A stretch of DNA of 35,863 nt from an uncultured Granulosicoccaceae bacterium (GTDB lineage: Bacteria; Pseudomonadota; Gammaproteobacteria; Granulosicoccales; Granulosicoccaceae), in NCBI GenBank assembly GCA_938035125.1, contig CALHNS010000033.1, positions 1-35,863 of the forward strand, given 5' to 3'. Numbering within the stretch: the stretch's first letter is position 1; every line of letters starts with the position of its first letter. This document shows positions 8,483-18,580 of this stretch, piece by piece. The notes below the pieces were generated by a model. The model did not search any database. It had not been told where the DNA came from and saw only the letters and a list, made by a program, of their open reading frames with translations. Made by a program: the position numbers and the translations under genes.

Positions 8483-8892
8483 GATGTTTTGTGTTCCTTC
8501 AAGTAATCTTCCAACATATCCAGCCCGGTGTTCAAATCCACTTGGTGACACACCAAATCAAAGCCGTATTTTTGATAACGCGGGATGATATCTGTTGCAC
8601 TACCGCTGCCCACCGTTAAGTTGCCACCAATCATCATCACTAAATTATCTAAACTGTTGTAGCGGGACATCAACGGCTTTACATCGCGCGCCCACCCTTC
8701 GGCTTCACCGTTTAATGATGAAATTAACAGCACGTCGGCTCCGGTTTCTACAGAGGCGTCGAAGAATTCCTCAAGGTAGGTATTCACGCCCAGATTGAAC
8801 ACCTCATAGCCTCGGGCATTTAACGACAGATCCATCAGCCGATTGGCGACGACGTGGATATCGTTGCCGATCACGCCAGTTACGATTTTCAT
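8479..8892 (-). CDS. glmS: Glutamate mutase (methylaspartate mutase) sigma subunit, B12-binding
   Basis: This 137-residue protein is the cobalamin-binding subunit of glutamate mutase. It has the Rossmann-like B12 fold with Asp11 and His13 of the DxHxxG motif; His13 is the lower axial cobalt ligand. It also has the SSL element in LLISSLNGEAEG and the GG element in MMIGGNLTVGS. One residue is unusual: the motif reads D-I-H-V-V-A, so the normally invariant glycine is Ala16. It is the first gene of a four-gene operon (glmS, glmE, glmL, ligase) joined by short overlaps. The promoter must lie in the 136 bp shared with the divergent RraA-like gene. No B12 riboswitch could be recognised in this short leader. 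Confidence 0.92.
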   Translation of the reverse strand: MKIVTGVIGNDIHVVANRLMDLSLNARGYEVFNLGVNTYLEEFFDASVETGADVLLISSLNGEAEGWARDVKPLMSRYNSLDNLVMMIGGNLTVGSGSATDIIPRYQKYGFDLVCHQVDLNTGLDMLEDYLKEHKTS

Positions 8893-8942
8893 GGCTTAAA
8901 TTTGCTCTAAAACAACCTGCCTATGATAGCAAATGCCCCCTG

Positions 8943-9000
8943 CTGACTGCGGTGCCGAGATGGTAGTATCTTCAGGATAAGAGCCCTGCATTGGCGGGGC
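8943..9000 (+). promoter_or_regulatory. Possible promoter and leader hairpin of the RraA-like gene
   Basis: A weak -10-like TAGTAT (8964-8969) with a poor -35 (CTGACT, 8943-8948) is followed by a GC-rich hairpin at 8983-9000 (GCCCTGC / GCGGGGC with one G-U pair, 4-nt loop). The hairpin is not followed by T residues. It lies within the 136-bp divergent region shared with glmS. Confidence 0.25.
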
Positions 9001-9028
9001 AAAACACCTTGATTTTGAGATCTACACC

Positions 9029-9511
9029 ATGGCGGAAGACTACACCGCAGATTTTTGCGACAACTACCCCGAAAAAGTGACAGCCCTTGGGCCCGGTTTC
9101 TCCAATTTCGGCGGGGCCGCCATGTGTCAAGGCGAGGTGGTTACCATCAAGCTAGATCGCAATAACGCCGATCTAATCACCCTGCTGAAAGAGGAAAACG
9201 GCGCCGGAAAAGTGGTGGTGGTGGATGCCGATCAAGCCTACTACGCCATCGTGGGTGAAAATCTGATGAAGTTCGCCCATAGCAACGGATTCGCAGGCAT
9301 TGTTGTCAATGGGTACATCCGTGATACCGCGCAAATCAAAGACATTCCCGTTGCGCTCTATGCCTTAGGCACATGCCCAAGAAAATACATCCCAGTGACT
9401 AAAGGCACACGAGATGTGGGGCTATCGTTCGGTGGAGCGGAATTTAACCCAGGTGATTATGTCTACGCTGATACCGATGGGGTGGTGGTAACCGCTGCGC
9501 CGCTGTCGTGA
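9029..9511 (+). CDS. RraA-like / HMG-aldolase-fold protein
   Basis: The 160-residue protein matches the RraA family along its full length: the N-terminal D-x-CD-x-Y pattern, FSNFGG, GKVVVVDAD, GFAGIVVNGYIRD, LSFGGAEFNPGDYVYADTDGVVV. Family members are either inhibitors of RNase E (RraA) or class II pyruvate aldolases (4-hydroxy-4-methyl-2-oxoglutarate aldolase). Here the aldolase Arg-Asp pair is present (Arg98-Asp99 in NGYIRD), whereas E. coli RraA has Arg-Gln. The glycine triplet normally found after VVVD is replaced by A-D-Q (67-69). This mixture leaves the activity undecided. It is divergent from the glutamate mutase operon and ends 7 bp from the convergent P450 gene. Confidence 0.8.
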   Translation: MAEDYTADFCDNYPEKVTALGPGFSNFGGAAMCQGEVVTIKLDRNNADLITLLKEENGAGKVVVVDADQAYYAIVGENLMKFAHSNGFAGIVVNGYIRDTAQIKDIPVALYALGTCPRKYIPVTKGTRDVGLSFGGAEFNPGDYVYADTDGVVVTAAPLS

Positions 9512-9518
9512 CGTAATT

Positions 9519-10811
9519 TCAACCCCAGGTTATATGCAGTTTCGATGGCCCACGAAACGTGATGTTGGCAGAATATTCCAGTGCTTGGTCTTCCACTAAT
9601 CGTAGATCGGGGAATCGTTTACTCAGCGCCTCGATGGCGATTTCGCCCTCAAGACGTGCTAAGCGAGCGCCGAGGCAGAAATGAATACCGTGGCCGAAGG
9701 CGATGTGCTTTTTAGCATTTTTACGACTGATGTCGAAGTTGGTGGGGTTTTCAAAGAGTTCGGGTTGATGGTTGGCTGCGGCCAAGCTTAAAAACACTTG
9801 CGTACCGGCAGGAATTTTCACCCCTTCAATATCAGTATCCACATTGGTGACTCGACGCCAGCTGGTTTGCGGGGATTCATAACGCAGCACCTCTTCTAAG
9901 GCATTGGGAATAAGGCTTGGGTCTTTGCCTAAGGCGGCCCAATCATCGCGGCGCGGCAACAAGCACAATAAGGCGTTACTTAAAAAATTGCTGACAATTT
10001 CATGGCCAGCAAATGAATGACCGTAAATGATGGATTCCACTTCGCGATAACTCAGCTCTGTTGGATTAGCCTCATGAGCATTCAATAATTCAGACGTTAA
10101 ATCATCGGTACGATTCTTAAATCGTTTTGCCACATGGGATTGACAATAGCGCCAATAACCCACCATTTTCTCAGCAATTTCTACCTGTTCATCTTCACTG
10201 GGGTTACCCCATGTGAATGCTAGGCGATTACCGGTCCAGGCCATGATTTGATCATCGTCTTCTTCATCAAAACCGATAAATCGAAAAATGATTTGCCCAG
10301 GTAATGGATGGCCAAACGCTTTGACAAAATCCACCGGGCCACCGTGTGCAATCATGTCGTCAATAAGCTCATCACAGCGTCGTCGAATGTAAGGCTCTAA
10401 CTGTTTCATTCGCCTGCCCGAGAACCCATCTCGGGTGTACTTACGAATGCGAGTGTGATCCGGTTGCTGCCGGTTAGACATAACGGCTACTGGGTTAAAA
10501 TCATCGCTGGCTAAAACCGCTGCTGCTCTTTTGCAAATGGGGAATACCGGGTCTTGTACGTTGATGGATGAATACACATCGTGATCACGAAATACGTCTA
10601 CAACATCTTCCATGCGTGTGATTACCAAAAAACCTAATTTTTCTGAATAGAAAATTGGGTTCTCTTCGCGAAGCTTTTTCAACTGCGCATAGGGATTGGT
10701 TAAATAGTCTGCATTGAAGGTGGTAAAGTCGTGATCAATTGGGCAACCACTAGGTTTCACTGTGGGTGCAACAGAAATGTTGTGATAGGCGCCCTCTTCA
10801 TTCGTGCTCAT
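9519..10811 (-). CDS. Cytochrome P450 (soluble bacterial type)
   Basis: The 430-residue protein has no membrane anchor and carries all core P450 elements: the K-helix ExxR motif (Glu307-Arg310 in ALEEVLRYESP) and the heme-ligand loop FGHGIHFCLGARLAR with Cys379. The I helix reads SFAGHEIVSNF, so the conserved Thr of the acid-alcohol pair is Ile272 after Glu271. That Thr normally helps oxygen activation, so the enzyme may use substrate assistance, may be poorly coupled, or may perform another reaction. No ferredoxin or ferredoxin reductase gene is nearby, so redox partners must come from elsewhere. The substrate is unknown. The gene stands alone, between the convergent RraA-like gene and a divergent hydrolase gene. 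Confidence 0.93.
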   Translation of the reverse strand: MSTNEEGAYHNISVAPTVKPSGCPIDHDFTTFNADYLTNPYAQLKKLREENPIFYSEKLGFLVITRMEDVVDVFRDHDVYSSINVQDPVFPICKRAAAVLASDDFNPVAVMSNRQQPDHTRIRKYTRDGFSGRRMKQLEPYIRRRCDELIDDMIAHGGPVDFVKAFGHPLPGQIIFRFIGFDEEDDDQIMAWTGNRLAFTWGNPSEDEQVEIAEKMVGYWRYCQSHVAKRFKNRTDDLTSELLNAHEANPTELSYREVESIIYGHSFAGHEIVSNFLSNALLCLLPRRDDWAALGKDPSLIPNALEEVLRYESPQTSWRRVTNVDTDIEGVKIPAGTQVFLSLAAANHQPELFENPTNFDISRKNAKKHIAFGHGIHFCLGARLARLEGEIAIEALSKRFPDLRLVEDQALEYSANITFRGPSKLHITWG

Positions 10812-10915
10812 TATCGTTTTTTCTGCCTTCGTGTAAGTTTATTCCAATCCTAACGTTCATTTTTCATTGAACATTCGGCGGAAACAACGCTCTAACCCAA
10901 GGATTTAATAATACC

Positions 10916-12229
10916 TTGACGGGCACAAACTTTCGACCCATGGTTACGCTAATTCGACGGTGCGCCGTCCTCGTGCTGTTATCTGTATGCTTGCCGGCGT
11001 GCACAGCCACCCGAGGCACAGAAGCTCCCACCGAGTATCTCACCCCCACAGGCTGGCAATCGGTTGATGATGCTTTGCAAGAAAGCTCTTTTACTGACTA
11101 TGCTGCCACTATAAAAGCAGAGGTTAGCCGGTTCAGAATCCCGTTTAATTCAGCTAACGCTGAACAAGAAATCAATTGGGCTGCCCCGATTGAATTGCAA
11201 CCCGTTGCAAGCTGTGAGGGGGCCGTTAACGGCATCGCCCTTTTAGTGCACGGGCTAGCAGATACCGCATTTGCAATGCGCGATGCCGCCACTGTATTGT
11301 CAAACCATTGCTACCAAGCCAGAACGCTGTTACTTCCCGGCCACGGCACGCGTGCAGGCGATCTACTTACCACGCGTTTATCGCATTGGCGCAATACGCT
11401 TCAATACGCGGTAAAGCAAGCCGCAGCAGAGCATGATCACGTTGTGGCGGTGGGGTATTCGTTAGGGGCTGTGTTAACGCTAAATGAAGCACTGCAAGAG
11501 AACAGTGATATAGATGCGGTAATTGCTTTCTCCCCGGCCTACCACATTTGGCTTGAACGTCTTGCGCGCTGGGCGCCTTTGATGCACCCAATTTATCGTT
11601 GGGTGGATCGCGGCATTGCCGATGATGCCATGCGATACGAAGCCATGCCCACACGCGGTGTGGCAGAAACGGTAAAAGCGATGCGCGCGTTGAAGAAAAC
11701 CATTGCCAAGGCGGATGGGGTAGAAAAGCCTTGGTTACTGATTCAAAGCATGGACGATTGGGTGGTTCGAGCAATCGACAATAATGCGTTTTTTGATAAG
11801 AACGCGCAACATCCGCTGAGTAAACGAGTGAATTTGTTTTCCAAAAGTGAATTTTCCAAAAGCGCTCCTGAAGCGGGAACCTACAACGCAGGGCGAGAAA
11901 TTTGGATACCCAGCTACGATGATGAGCTTGGTGTTAAAGGCTTAACGCATTTGGCTGTGCATAACTCCCCAGATAACCCGCACTATGGCGTTAACGGAGC
12001 TTATAGAAACTGTGGTGGAACAGGCCCTACTCATGCAGCCATTGTTCAGGCGTGCGAAAACGCTGATGATATTCACTATGGCTTGTGGCAAGACTTACGC
12101 CGACGCTCAGCGCGTAACGCTAATTCTAAGCCGTTAGCTTTATCAACGTTTAATCCAAAATTTGATGAGGTGGCAGCGGTGATAAAAAGTTTTCTATCCG
12201 ATGTACAACAACAGGTGTCTAACCGCTAG
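10916..12229 (+). CDS. Exported alpha/beta hydrolase, probable lipoprotein
   Basis: The product (437 residues from TTG at 10916, or 429 from ATG at 10940) has a hydrophobic N-terminal signal ending in a lipobox-like LPAC, so it is probably lipid-anchored in the cell envelope. The alpha/beta-hydrolase core starts with GIALLVHGLADTAF (oxyanion-hole region) and contains the nucleophile elbow GYSLG inside VVAVGYSLGAVLTL. The likely acid lies in LLIQSMDDWVV and the catalytic His in the C-terminal half. It resembles serine-aminopeptidase-S33/lysophospholipase-type hydrolases; the substrate is unknown. AAGGA at 10899-10903 supports the TTG start, whereas the ATG gives a cleaner signal peptide, so the start is unresolved. 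The stop abuts the stop of the convergent small gene. Confidence 0.82.
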   Translation: MTGTNFRPMVTLIRRCAVLVLLSVCLPACTATRGTEAPTEYLTPTGWQSVDDALQESSFTDYAATIKAEVSRFRIPFNSANAEQEINWAAPIELQPVASCEGAVNGIALLVHGLADTAFAMRDAATVLSNHCYQARTLLLPGHGTRAGDLLTTRLSHWRNTLQYAVKQAAAEHDHVVAVGYSLGAVLTLNEALQENSDIDAVIAFSPAYHIWLERLARWAPLMHPIYRWVDRGIADDAMRYEAMPTRGVAETVKAMRALKKTIAKADGVEKPWLLIQSMDDWVVRAIDNNAFFDKNAQHPLSKRVNLFSKSEFSKSAPEAGTYNAGREIWIPSYDDELGVKGLTHLAVHNSPDNPHYGVNGAYRNCGGTGPTHAAIVQACENADDIHYGLWQDLRRRSARNANSKPLALSTFNPKFDEVAAVIKSFLSDVQQQVSNR

Positions 12230-12562
12230 CTATCCGTTGCTATGAGCTTTATCTCCATCTTGTAGCTCTTTTCGCACGCTTAAAACAAAGTGACCGGTAT
12301 GGCTTTCGCCGTCCACCCATTCACATTGGTAATCTGACTCGACAAGCCGTGCTTCAATATAACTGCAGGCCATGTCCCGCACACCCGCAAGGTATTCATC
12401 TGAGCACTCTGGATTGATTTTAGTTAGTGCTGTATGCAGCGCTTGTTCTAAATTCATCTCCACCGTTTCAGGAAACGGGCCTTCGTTTAGGGATTGAAGG
12501 GTTCTTTCCAAAAAAACATCGAGCACATTTATCCAATTACTCACAGATCGAACTCTCAACAA
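12230..12562 (-). CDS. Small hypothetical protein (110 residues)
   Basis: I do not recognise this protein. It is soluble and acidic, with no signal peptide and no membrane segment. The visible features are a helical N-terminal half (ALHTALTKINPEC), a central DMACSYIEARL helix and a C-terminal beta-like stretch (GHFVLSVRKEL). Translation would start at one of two adjacent TTG codons (12562 or 12559). GAGG at 12567-12570 is better spaced for the second. The stop directly touches the stop of the convergent hydrolase gene. The steady codon use and the ribosome site favour a real gene, but the rare start codon lowers confidence. Confidence 0.6.
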   Translation of the reverse strand: MLRVRSVSNWINVLDVFLERTLQSLNEGPFPETVEMNLEQALHTALTKINPECSDEYLAGVRDMACSYIEARLVESDYQCEWVDGESHTGHFVLSVRKELQDGDKAHSNG

Positions 12563-12703
12563 TTTACCTCGTTACTAAAGGTAGCGATCAAAGGCCGGCT
12601 TGTCTTCAGTCATTTAACGCTTTATGTGCTCTAAGCCGCAGTCTTGTTGCCTTTAAAGTTACCGACCTGATCTGATGCCCTACCCGAGTGTGCAGCCATG
12701 AGC

Positions 12704-13885
<1,182 letters not shown>

Positions 13886-16042
13886 TTATGCTCCTTGAGG
13901 GAAAAACGATTGGTTCTCAGCGGCCATTTTTCTCATACCATCGGTGGCTTGATACATAGGATGTAAGTCAGCATATTTATCGCACATAGCCACAAACGCT
14001 GGCATTCCGATAGTATCGATGTAGTGCAAAGCACCGCCTCGAAATGGGGGGAACCCTAGGCCGTACACCAAGCCCATATCCGCATCGGCAGGCCCGCTGA
14101 CGATGCCCTCTTCAATACAGCGAATGGTTTCAATTAACATAGGCACTAGCATGCGTTCTACGATTTCATCGTCGGTGAATTCACGCGTTTCAACAACAGC
14201 CGGTGCAATAACACTCATAACATCTGGGTCGGGAAGTTTTTTAGGCTTACCGCGTTTATCCATTTCATAACGGTAAAACCCAACGCCGTTTTTCTGCCCA
14301 TAGCGTTCCGCTTCATACAGTAAGTTCATGGCATTGGTGAAGCGGTAGTCCATACGATCAGGGAAACCTTCAGCCATAACTTCGGTGCCATGATGACCGG
14401 TATCGATGCCCACCACATCTAATAAGTAGGCAGGGCCCATGGGCCAACCCCAGCGCTCCATTAATTTATCGATGCGAGTGAAATCGGCCCCGTGTGATAA
14501 CAACAACGAGAAGCCACCGAAGTATGGAAACAACACGCGGTTAACGTAGAACCCAGGGCAATCGTTTACCACAATGGGTGTTTTACGCAGCGTTCGAGCA
14601 TAGGCGACTGTTGTTGCGATGGTTTGTTCACTACTTTTAGCGCCTCGTATCACTTCCACCAGCGGCATCAGTGGTACCGGGTTAAAAAAGTGCATACCGC
14701 AAAATTTTTCAGGACGTTTTAGATTACTGGCTAATAAATCAATAGAGATTGTTGAGGTGTTAGAGGTTAAAACTGCCTCTTCAGAGATTAGCCCTTCCAC
14801 TTCGGCCAACACGGATTGCTTTATTTTGGGGTTCTCAACAACCGCTTCAACCACTAAGTCCACATCGCCAAATTCACCATAGCTTAAGCTGGGCACTATT
14901 CGATGCAATGCGGCTGTGGCTTTTTCTTGCGTTAATCGGCCGCGTTTAATTTGTTTAAAAAACTGCTTGTCGGCTTCGGCTAAGCCATCGTTAATGGCGT
15001 TTTGATTGATGTCTTTCATCACGATAGGGACACCAGAGGATGCAGATTGGTAGGCAATGCCGCCACCCATAATGCCTGCGCCCAGTACGGCTGCTTTATT
15101 CACCGCCGCCGCACCTTCTGACAATGTCTTACTTTGCTTCTTCAAATATTGGTCTTTCATGAAGATGCCAATAAGAGACGCGGTAACTGGTGATTTAGTG
15201 AGTTTGGCAAACGCAGCGGCTTCTACTTTGAACGCATTGTCGCGATCAAGACTTGCATGCTGCTCAATCACTTTGATGATGGCCATGGGTGAGGGATAAT
15301 GTGGGCCTGCTTTCGCGCCAACCACGCCGCGAGCACTTTCAAATGCCATGGTGCGTTCAATGGTGGATAACGGCAGCGGGGCACGTTTTTCAATGCGCCG
15401 TTCTTCGTAATCGAATTTACCGTCGATACAATCTTGCAGTAGCTGCATGGCGGCATCGCGCAAGTGTTCATCCGATACTACCGCATCCACAGCACCATCT
15501 TTTAATGCCGCCTCGGCGCGTTTGTTGGAACCTGTGGCGATCCATTCAATGGCGTTATCTACACCGATCATTCGAGGTAGGCGAACGGTGCCACCCCAGC
15601 CTGGCAAAATGCCAAGTTTTACTTCTGGTAAGCCGATTTTAGCGGTGCTGGCCATCACTCGATAGTCACAGGTTAAGCAGATTTCTAAGCCCCCACCCAA
15701 GGCTTCACCGTTAATAGCCACAACGGTTGGGTAAGGTAAATCTTCTATGCTTGAGAATAAGGCATCGATCTCTAATAAGGCTTCAATGATTTGAGGTTCT
15801 GGGCTTTTAAACAATTCACCGAATTCAGAGATATCCGCACCAACAAAAAAGCTTTTCTTTGCGCTGGCTAGCAGGAGTCCTTTTACACCGTCTTGGCGTT
15901 GCAACGCCTTAACTGCCTCTTTGAGTTCTTCAACCGTTGCTTGATTGAATTTATTAACGCTTGAGCCTTGTAGGTCAAAACGCATTTCATAAATGCCATT
16001 TTCTACTTCAGCAACCGTCAGTGACTTTCCGTCGAATAACAT
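13886..16042 (-). CDS. fadB: Fatty-acid oxidation complex alpha subunit
   Basis: The 718-residue multifunctional enzyme carries enoyl-CoA hydratase/isomerase activity in its N-terminal crotonase domain (about 1-190, oxyanion motif [13 protein letters not shown] with the catalytic Glu). It carries L-3-hydroxyacyl-CoA dehydrogenase in the second half: dinucleotide motif [12 protein letters not shown] near residue 320, catalytic [14 protein letters not shown], and the C-terminal dehydrogenase domain ending near [10 protein letters not shown]. The length matches E. coli FadB (729) and not the longer FadJ, and the gene order fadB-fadA is the gammaproteobacterial one. AAAGGAC ten bases before the ATG is the ribosome site. 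The gene lies 14 bp downstream of the acyl-CoA dehydrogenase gene in the same operon. Confidence 0.97.
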   Translation of the reverse strand: MLFDGKSLTVAEVENGIYEMRFDLQGSSVNKFNQATVEELKEAVKALQRQDGVKGLLLASAKKSFFVGADISEFGELFKSPEPQIIEALLEIDALFSSIEDLPYPTVVAINGEALGGGLEICLTCDYRVMASTAKIGLPEVKLGILPGWGGTVRLPRMIGVDNAIEWIATGSNKRAEAALKDGAVDAVVSDEHLRDAAMQLLQDCIDGKFDYEERRIEKRAPLPLSTIERTMAFESARGVVGAKAGPHYPSPMAIIKVIEQHASLDRDNAFKVEAAAFAKLTKSPVTASLIGIFMKDQYLKKQSKTLSEGAAAVNKAAVLGAGIMGGGIAYQSASSGVPIVMKDINQNAINDGLAEADKQFFKQIKRGRLTQEKATAALHRIVPSLSYGEFGDVDLVVEAVVENPKIKQSVLAEVEGLISEEAVLTSNTSTISIDLLASNLKRPEKFCGMHFFNPVPLMPLVEVIRGAKSSEQTIATTVAYARTLRKTPIVVNDCPGFYVNRVLFPYFGGFSLLLSHGADFTRIDKLMERWGWPMGPAYLLDVVGIDTGHHGTEVMAEGFPDRMDYRFTNAMNLLYEAERYGQKNGVGFYRYEMDKRGKPKKLPDPDVMSVIAPAVVETREFTDDEIVERMLVPMLIETIRCIEEGIVSGPADADMGLVYGLGFPPFRGGALHYIDTIGMPAFVAMCDKYADLHPMYQATDGMRKMAAENQSFFPQGA

Positions 16043-16056
16043 GAATTGGGTGTCCT

Positions 16057-17859
16057 TTAGAAGTGGAAGTGATCGGCATCAAGCGCCATTAATGGGTCAG
16101 CGCCAGCTTCCATAGTAGCAACCAGTGATCGGGTTCTTGGCAGTAATTTTTCAAAATAAAATTGAGCTGTGGTGATTTTAGCTTGATAAAAATCAGGCTC
16201 TGTACACGTTTCATCAGCTAATGCGTTTAACGCAGTCGCTTGTGCGCGTGCCCAGAAGTACGCTAGCACGATGTAACCTGAGTACATAAGATAGTCTACA
16301 GATGCAGCCCCTACCTCATCGGCGTTAGACATGGCTCGCATGGTGATATCGGTGGTGATTTGCTCCCACTCCTCGCAATGCGTTTTTAGTGCAGCAACGG
16401 TATTTGCCATGTGGCGGTTATCAGCGTGCTGTGCGCAAAATTGCTGAATCTCTGCCAAGAACGGTCGTAACAGGCCACCTTGCGAGCCAACAACTTTTCG
16501 GCCCAAAAGATCTAAGGCTTGAATGCCTGTGGTGCCCTCATACAACATAGAGATACGGCAATCGCGAACGTTTTGTTCCATGCCCCATTCTTGAATGAAG
16601 CCATGGCCACCGAAAATCTGTAACCCTAGATTGGCTGATTCAAACCCGGTTTCAGTAAGAAACGCTTTGGCTATGGGTGTTAAAAGAGCTAAGCGGGCGT
16701 CGGCAACCCCTTTGGCTTCAACCGATGCATCTGATTCGGTGGTGTCCACATCCATCGCCAAGGAATGCACAAACAACCGCCCGCCTTCAGATAAGGCTTT
16801 TTGCGTCAGTAGCATGCGGCGCACATCGGGGTGAACGATGATGGGGTCAGCTGCTTTATCAGGACTTTTCTTACCTGATAGCGAACGCATTTGTAATCGT
16901 TCACGCGCGTAATCAAGTGATTTTTGAAAACCGAATTCAGAATGGGCAAGACCTTGTAGTGCGGTACCTAAGCGGGCGGCGTTCATGAAGGTAAACATGC
17001 AATTTAGCCCACGGTTTGGTGGCCCGATTAGCCAACCTTTGGCCCCGTCAAAATTTAACAACGCCGTTGCGTTACCGTGTATGCCCATTTTATGCTCAAT
17101 GGAGCCACAGCTTACGCCATTGCGCTCGCCTGCTTCACCATTGGCATCGGGAATCATCTTAGGAACAATAAATAATGATATGCCGCGTGTGCCTTGGGGG
17201 GCGTCGGGCAAACGAGCTAATACGATGTGCACGATGTTATCGGTCATGTCGTGTTCACCGGCAGAGATAAAAATCTTGGTGCCGTGAAGCGCATAACTGC
17301 CATCATCATTAGGTTCTGCGCGGGTGCGAAGCATGCCTAAATCGGTTCCGCAATGCGATTCGGTTAAGCACATGGTGCCCGTCCATTCGCCTGAGGTGAG
17401 TTTGCCTAAATATTGTTGTTTTTGCTCATCGCTACCGTGAGCTGTAATAGTGGCGTGCGCGCCGTGACTTAAACCTGGGTACATAGCCCAAGACCAATTA
17501 GCCGTGCCTGCCATTTCACTTAATAAGGTGGCCATGGAAGGGGGTAGGCCTTGGCCACCGAATTCAGGATCAGCGGACAGCCCTGCCCATCCTGCATCAA
17601 CGTATTTTGCGTAAGCCTCTTTAAAACCATCGGGTGTTGTGACCACGGTGTCATTCCACTGACAGCCCTGTTGATCACCGGATTGGTTAATGGGCGCCAA
17701 CTCTTGCTCAACGAACTTTGCCGCCTCATCTAATATGGCGTCCAGTAATTGATCCCCTACTTCTTCAAAACCGCCTAGCTCGGAACAATGCGTTGTGTAA
17801 TTCAACACCTCTTTGAGGCTGAAACGCATATCTCTTAAAGGGGCTTTAAAGTCGGCCAT
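16057..17859 (-). CDS. Acyl-CoA dehydrogenase with C-terminal extension
   Basis: The 600-residue flavoprotein catalyses the first step of beta-oxidation (acyl-CoA to trans-2-enoyl-CoA). It belongs to the long bacterial type with an extra C-terminal domain, as in DmdC-like enzymes, and not to the ~815-residue FadE type. FAD- and substrate-binding blocks are visible in order: [59 protein letters not shown], and [19 protein letters not shown] with the catalytic Glu. It is the promoter-proximal gene of the operon with fadB and fadA, so one transcript encodes a complete beta-oxidation spiral. GGAG nine bases upstream supports the ATG at 17859. Its promoter shares an 81-bp region with the divergent regulator, including a perfect 20-bp palindrome. 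Confidence 0.95.
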   Translation of the reverse strand: MADFKAPLRDMRFSLKEVLNYTTHCSELGGFEEVGDQLLDAILDEAAKFVEQELAPINQSGDQQGCQWNDTVVTTPDGFKEAYAKYVDAGWAGLSADPEFGGQGLPPSMATLLSEMAGTANWSWAMYPGLSHGAHATITAHGSDEQKQQYLGKLTSGEWTGTMCLTESHCGTDLGMLRTRAEPNDDGSYALHGTKIFISAGEHDMTDNIVHIVLARLPDAPQGTRGISLFIVPKMIPDANGEAGERNGVSCGSIEHKMGIHGNATALLNFDGAKGWLIGPPNRGLNCMFTFMNAARLGTALQGLAHSEFGFQKSLDYARERLQMRSLSGKKSPDKAADPIIVHPDVRRMLLTQKALSEGGRLFVHSLAMDVDTTESDASVEAKGVADARLALLTPIAKAFLTETGFESANLGLQIFGGHGFIQEWGMEQNVRDCRISMLYEGTTGIQALDLLGRKVVGSQGGLLRPFLAEIQQFCAQHADNRHMANTVAALKTHCEEWEQITTDITMRAMSNADEVGAASVDYLMYSGYIVLAYFWARAQATALNALADETCTEPDFYQAKITTAQFYFEKLLPRTRSLVATMEAGADPLMALDADHFHF

Positions 17860-17910
17860 GGTGGTGATCTCCGGTTCGCAATTAGACAGCCATTACACGG
17901 TTATCGGCTG

Positions 17911-17930
17911 TGTTCAGTTTAAACTGAACA
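17911..17930. promoter_or_regulatory. Perfect 20-bp palindrome, likely operator of the beta-oxidation operon
   Basis: TGTTCAGTTTAAACTGAACA is its own reverse complement over all 20 bases. It lies midway between the start of the acyl-CoA dehydrogenase gene (17859) and the divergent GbsR-like regulator, followed at once by a -10-like TACTAT (17935-17940). The position and symmetry are those of a dimer-binding operator. The adjacent regulator is the natural candidate ligand. Confidence 0.75.
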
Positions 17931-17940
17931 CTGATACTAT

Positions 17941-18507
17941 GTGGCTCAGCTATATATGTCAATACGGTTGGACATTAGTTGCAGGCGTTTTTTTGCCATT
18001 GTTTTACAGAATTTTGATCTAATAGGCGCTGCATCAGCTTCTTGGATTAGCAGTTTGGGTCGTTCAATCACCACCGTTCGCAAAGAATTTATCGAACAAG
18101 TTGGGCTCATAGCGCAAGCGGAAGCCTTACCCAAAATCGCAGGACGTGTGATGGGTATGTTGATATTCGATGGCAAAGACTATTCTTTTAGCGAGATTGC
18201 CGAAGAATTGGACATTAGCCGTGGCAGCGTTAGCTCTAGCGTGTCTTTGTTAACGGCGATGGGGGTAATTGAAAGAACGTCTAAACCTGGTGATCGGCAA
18301 GACTACTTTAAGCTCAGTGATGATCCGTACACCACATTTTTTAATCGCGCTTTGAAGCGTGCTGAAAAAGCACATCAATCCATTCAACAAACACGGCAAT
18401 CGGTTCCAGCGGATAAAAAAGAGATACGCCGTCGATTGAAAGAATATGAGAAGTTCTACACCACGTTAATGCAAGCATTGGATGGGGCGGCGGGTTCGAA
18501 AGATTGA
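17941..18507 (+). CDS. GbsR/MarR-type transcriptional regulator
   Basis: The protein is a winged-helix regulator of the GbsR branch of the MarR superfamily. The recognisable part begins with FIEQVGLIAQAEALPKIAGR, then GMLIFDGKDYSFSEIAEELD and the recognition helix SRGSVSSSVSLLTAMGVIER. The wing GDRQDYFKLSDD and a C-terminal coiled helix for dimerisation follow. The longest frame starts with GTG at 17941 (188 residues), but its first ~35 residues do not look like the family. If the -10-like box at 17935-17940 is real, the start must be downstream: ATG at 17956 and TTG at 18055 are candidates. Being divergent from the acyl-CoA dehydrogenase/fadBA operon across a perfect palindrome, it probably controls fatty-acid oxidation and itself. 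Confidence 0.82.
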   Translation: MAQLYMSIRLDISCRRFFAIVLQNFDLIGAASASWISSLGRSITTVRKEFIEQVGLIAQAEALPKIAGRVMGMLIFDGKDYSFSEIAEELDISRGSVSSSVSLLTAMGVIERTSKPGDRQDYFKLSDDPYTTFFNRALKRAEKAHQSIQQTRQSVPADKKEIRRRLKEYEKFYTTLMQALDGAAGSKD

Positions 18508-18555
18508 AGATTTTGATGCTGACTCTTACGATGCTGACCTCGAAGTTCGACAATC

Positions 18556-18580
18556 AAAAACGCTGTATTAATCAGCGTTT
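18556..18580 (-). terminator. Intrinsic terminator of the tricarboxylate catabolic operon
   Basis: An 8-bp perfect stem (AAACGCTG 18558-18565, CAGCGTTT 18573-18580) with a 7-nt loop overlaps the stop of the HpaI-like gene. Read on the minus strand it runs into a T-run (GTTTTTG), the normal form of an intrinsic terminator. Read on the plus strand the T-run is only three, so it may weakly serve the convergent regulator gene as well. Confidence 0.75.

Noticed and set aside
8483-8551. Upstream extension of the glmE frame
   Set aside because: It would overlap glmS by 73 bp; the ATGA overlap start at 8482 is the expected coupled start.
8893-9028. Cobalamin riboswitch upstream of glmS
   Set aside because: The 136-bp divergent gap is shared with another gene's promoter, is too short for a typical B12 riboswitch, and no B12-box-like sequence was recognised.
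11367-11774. 135-codon minus-strand open frame opposite the hydrolase gene
   Set aside because: His/Pro/Trp-rich with no family features, within a gene whose nucleophile elbow is in the other frame.
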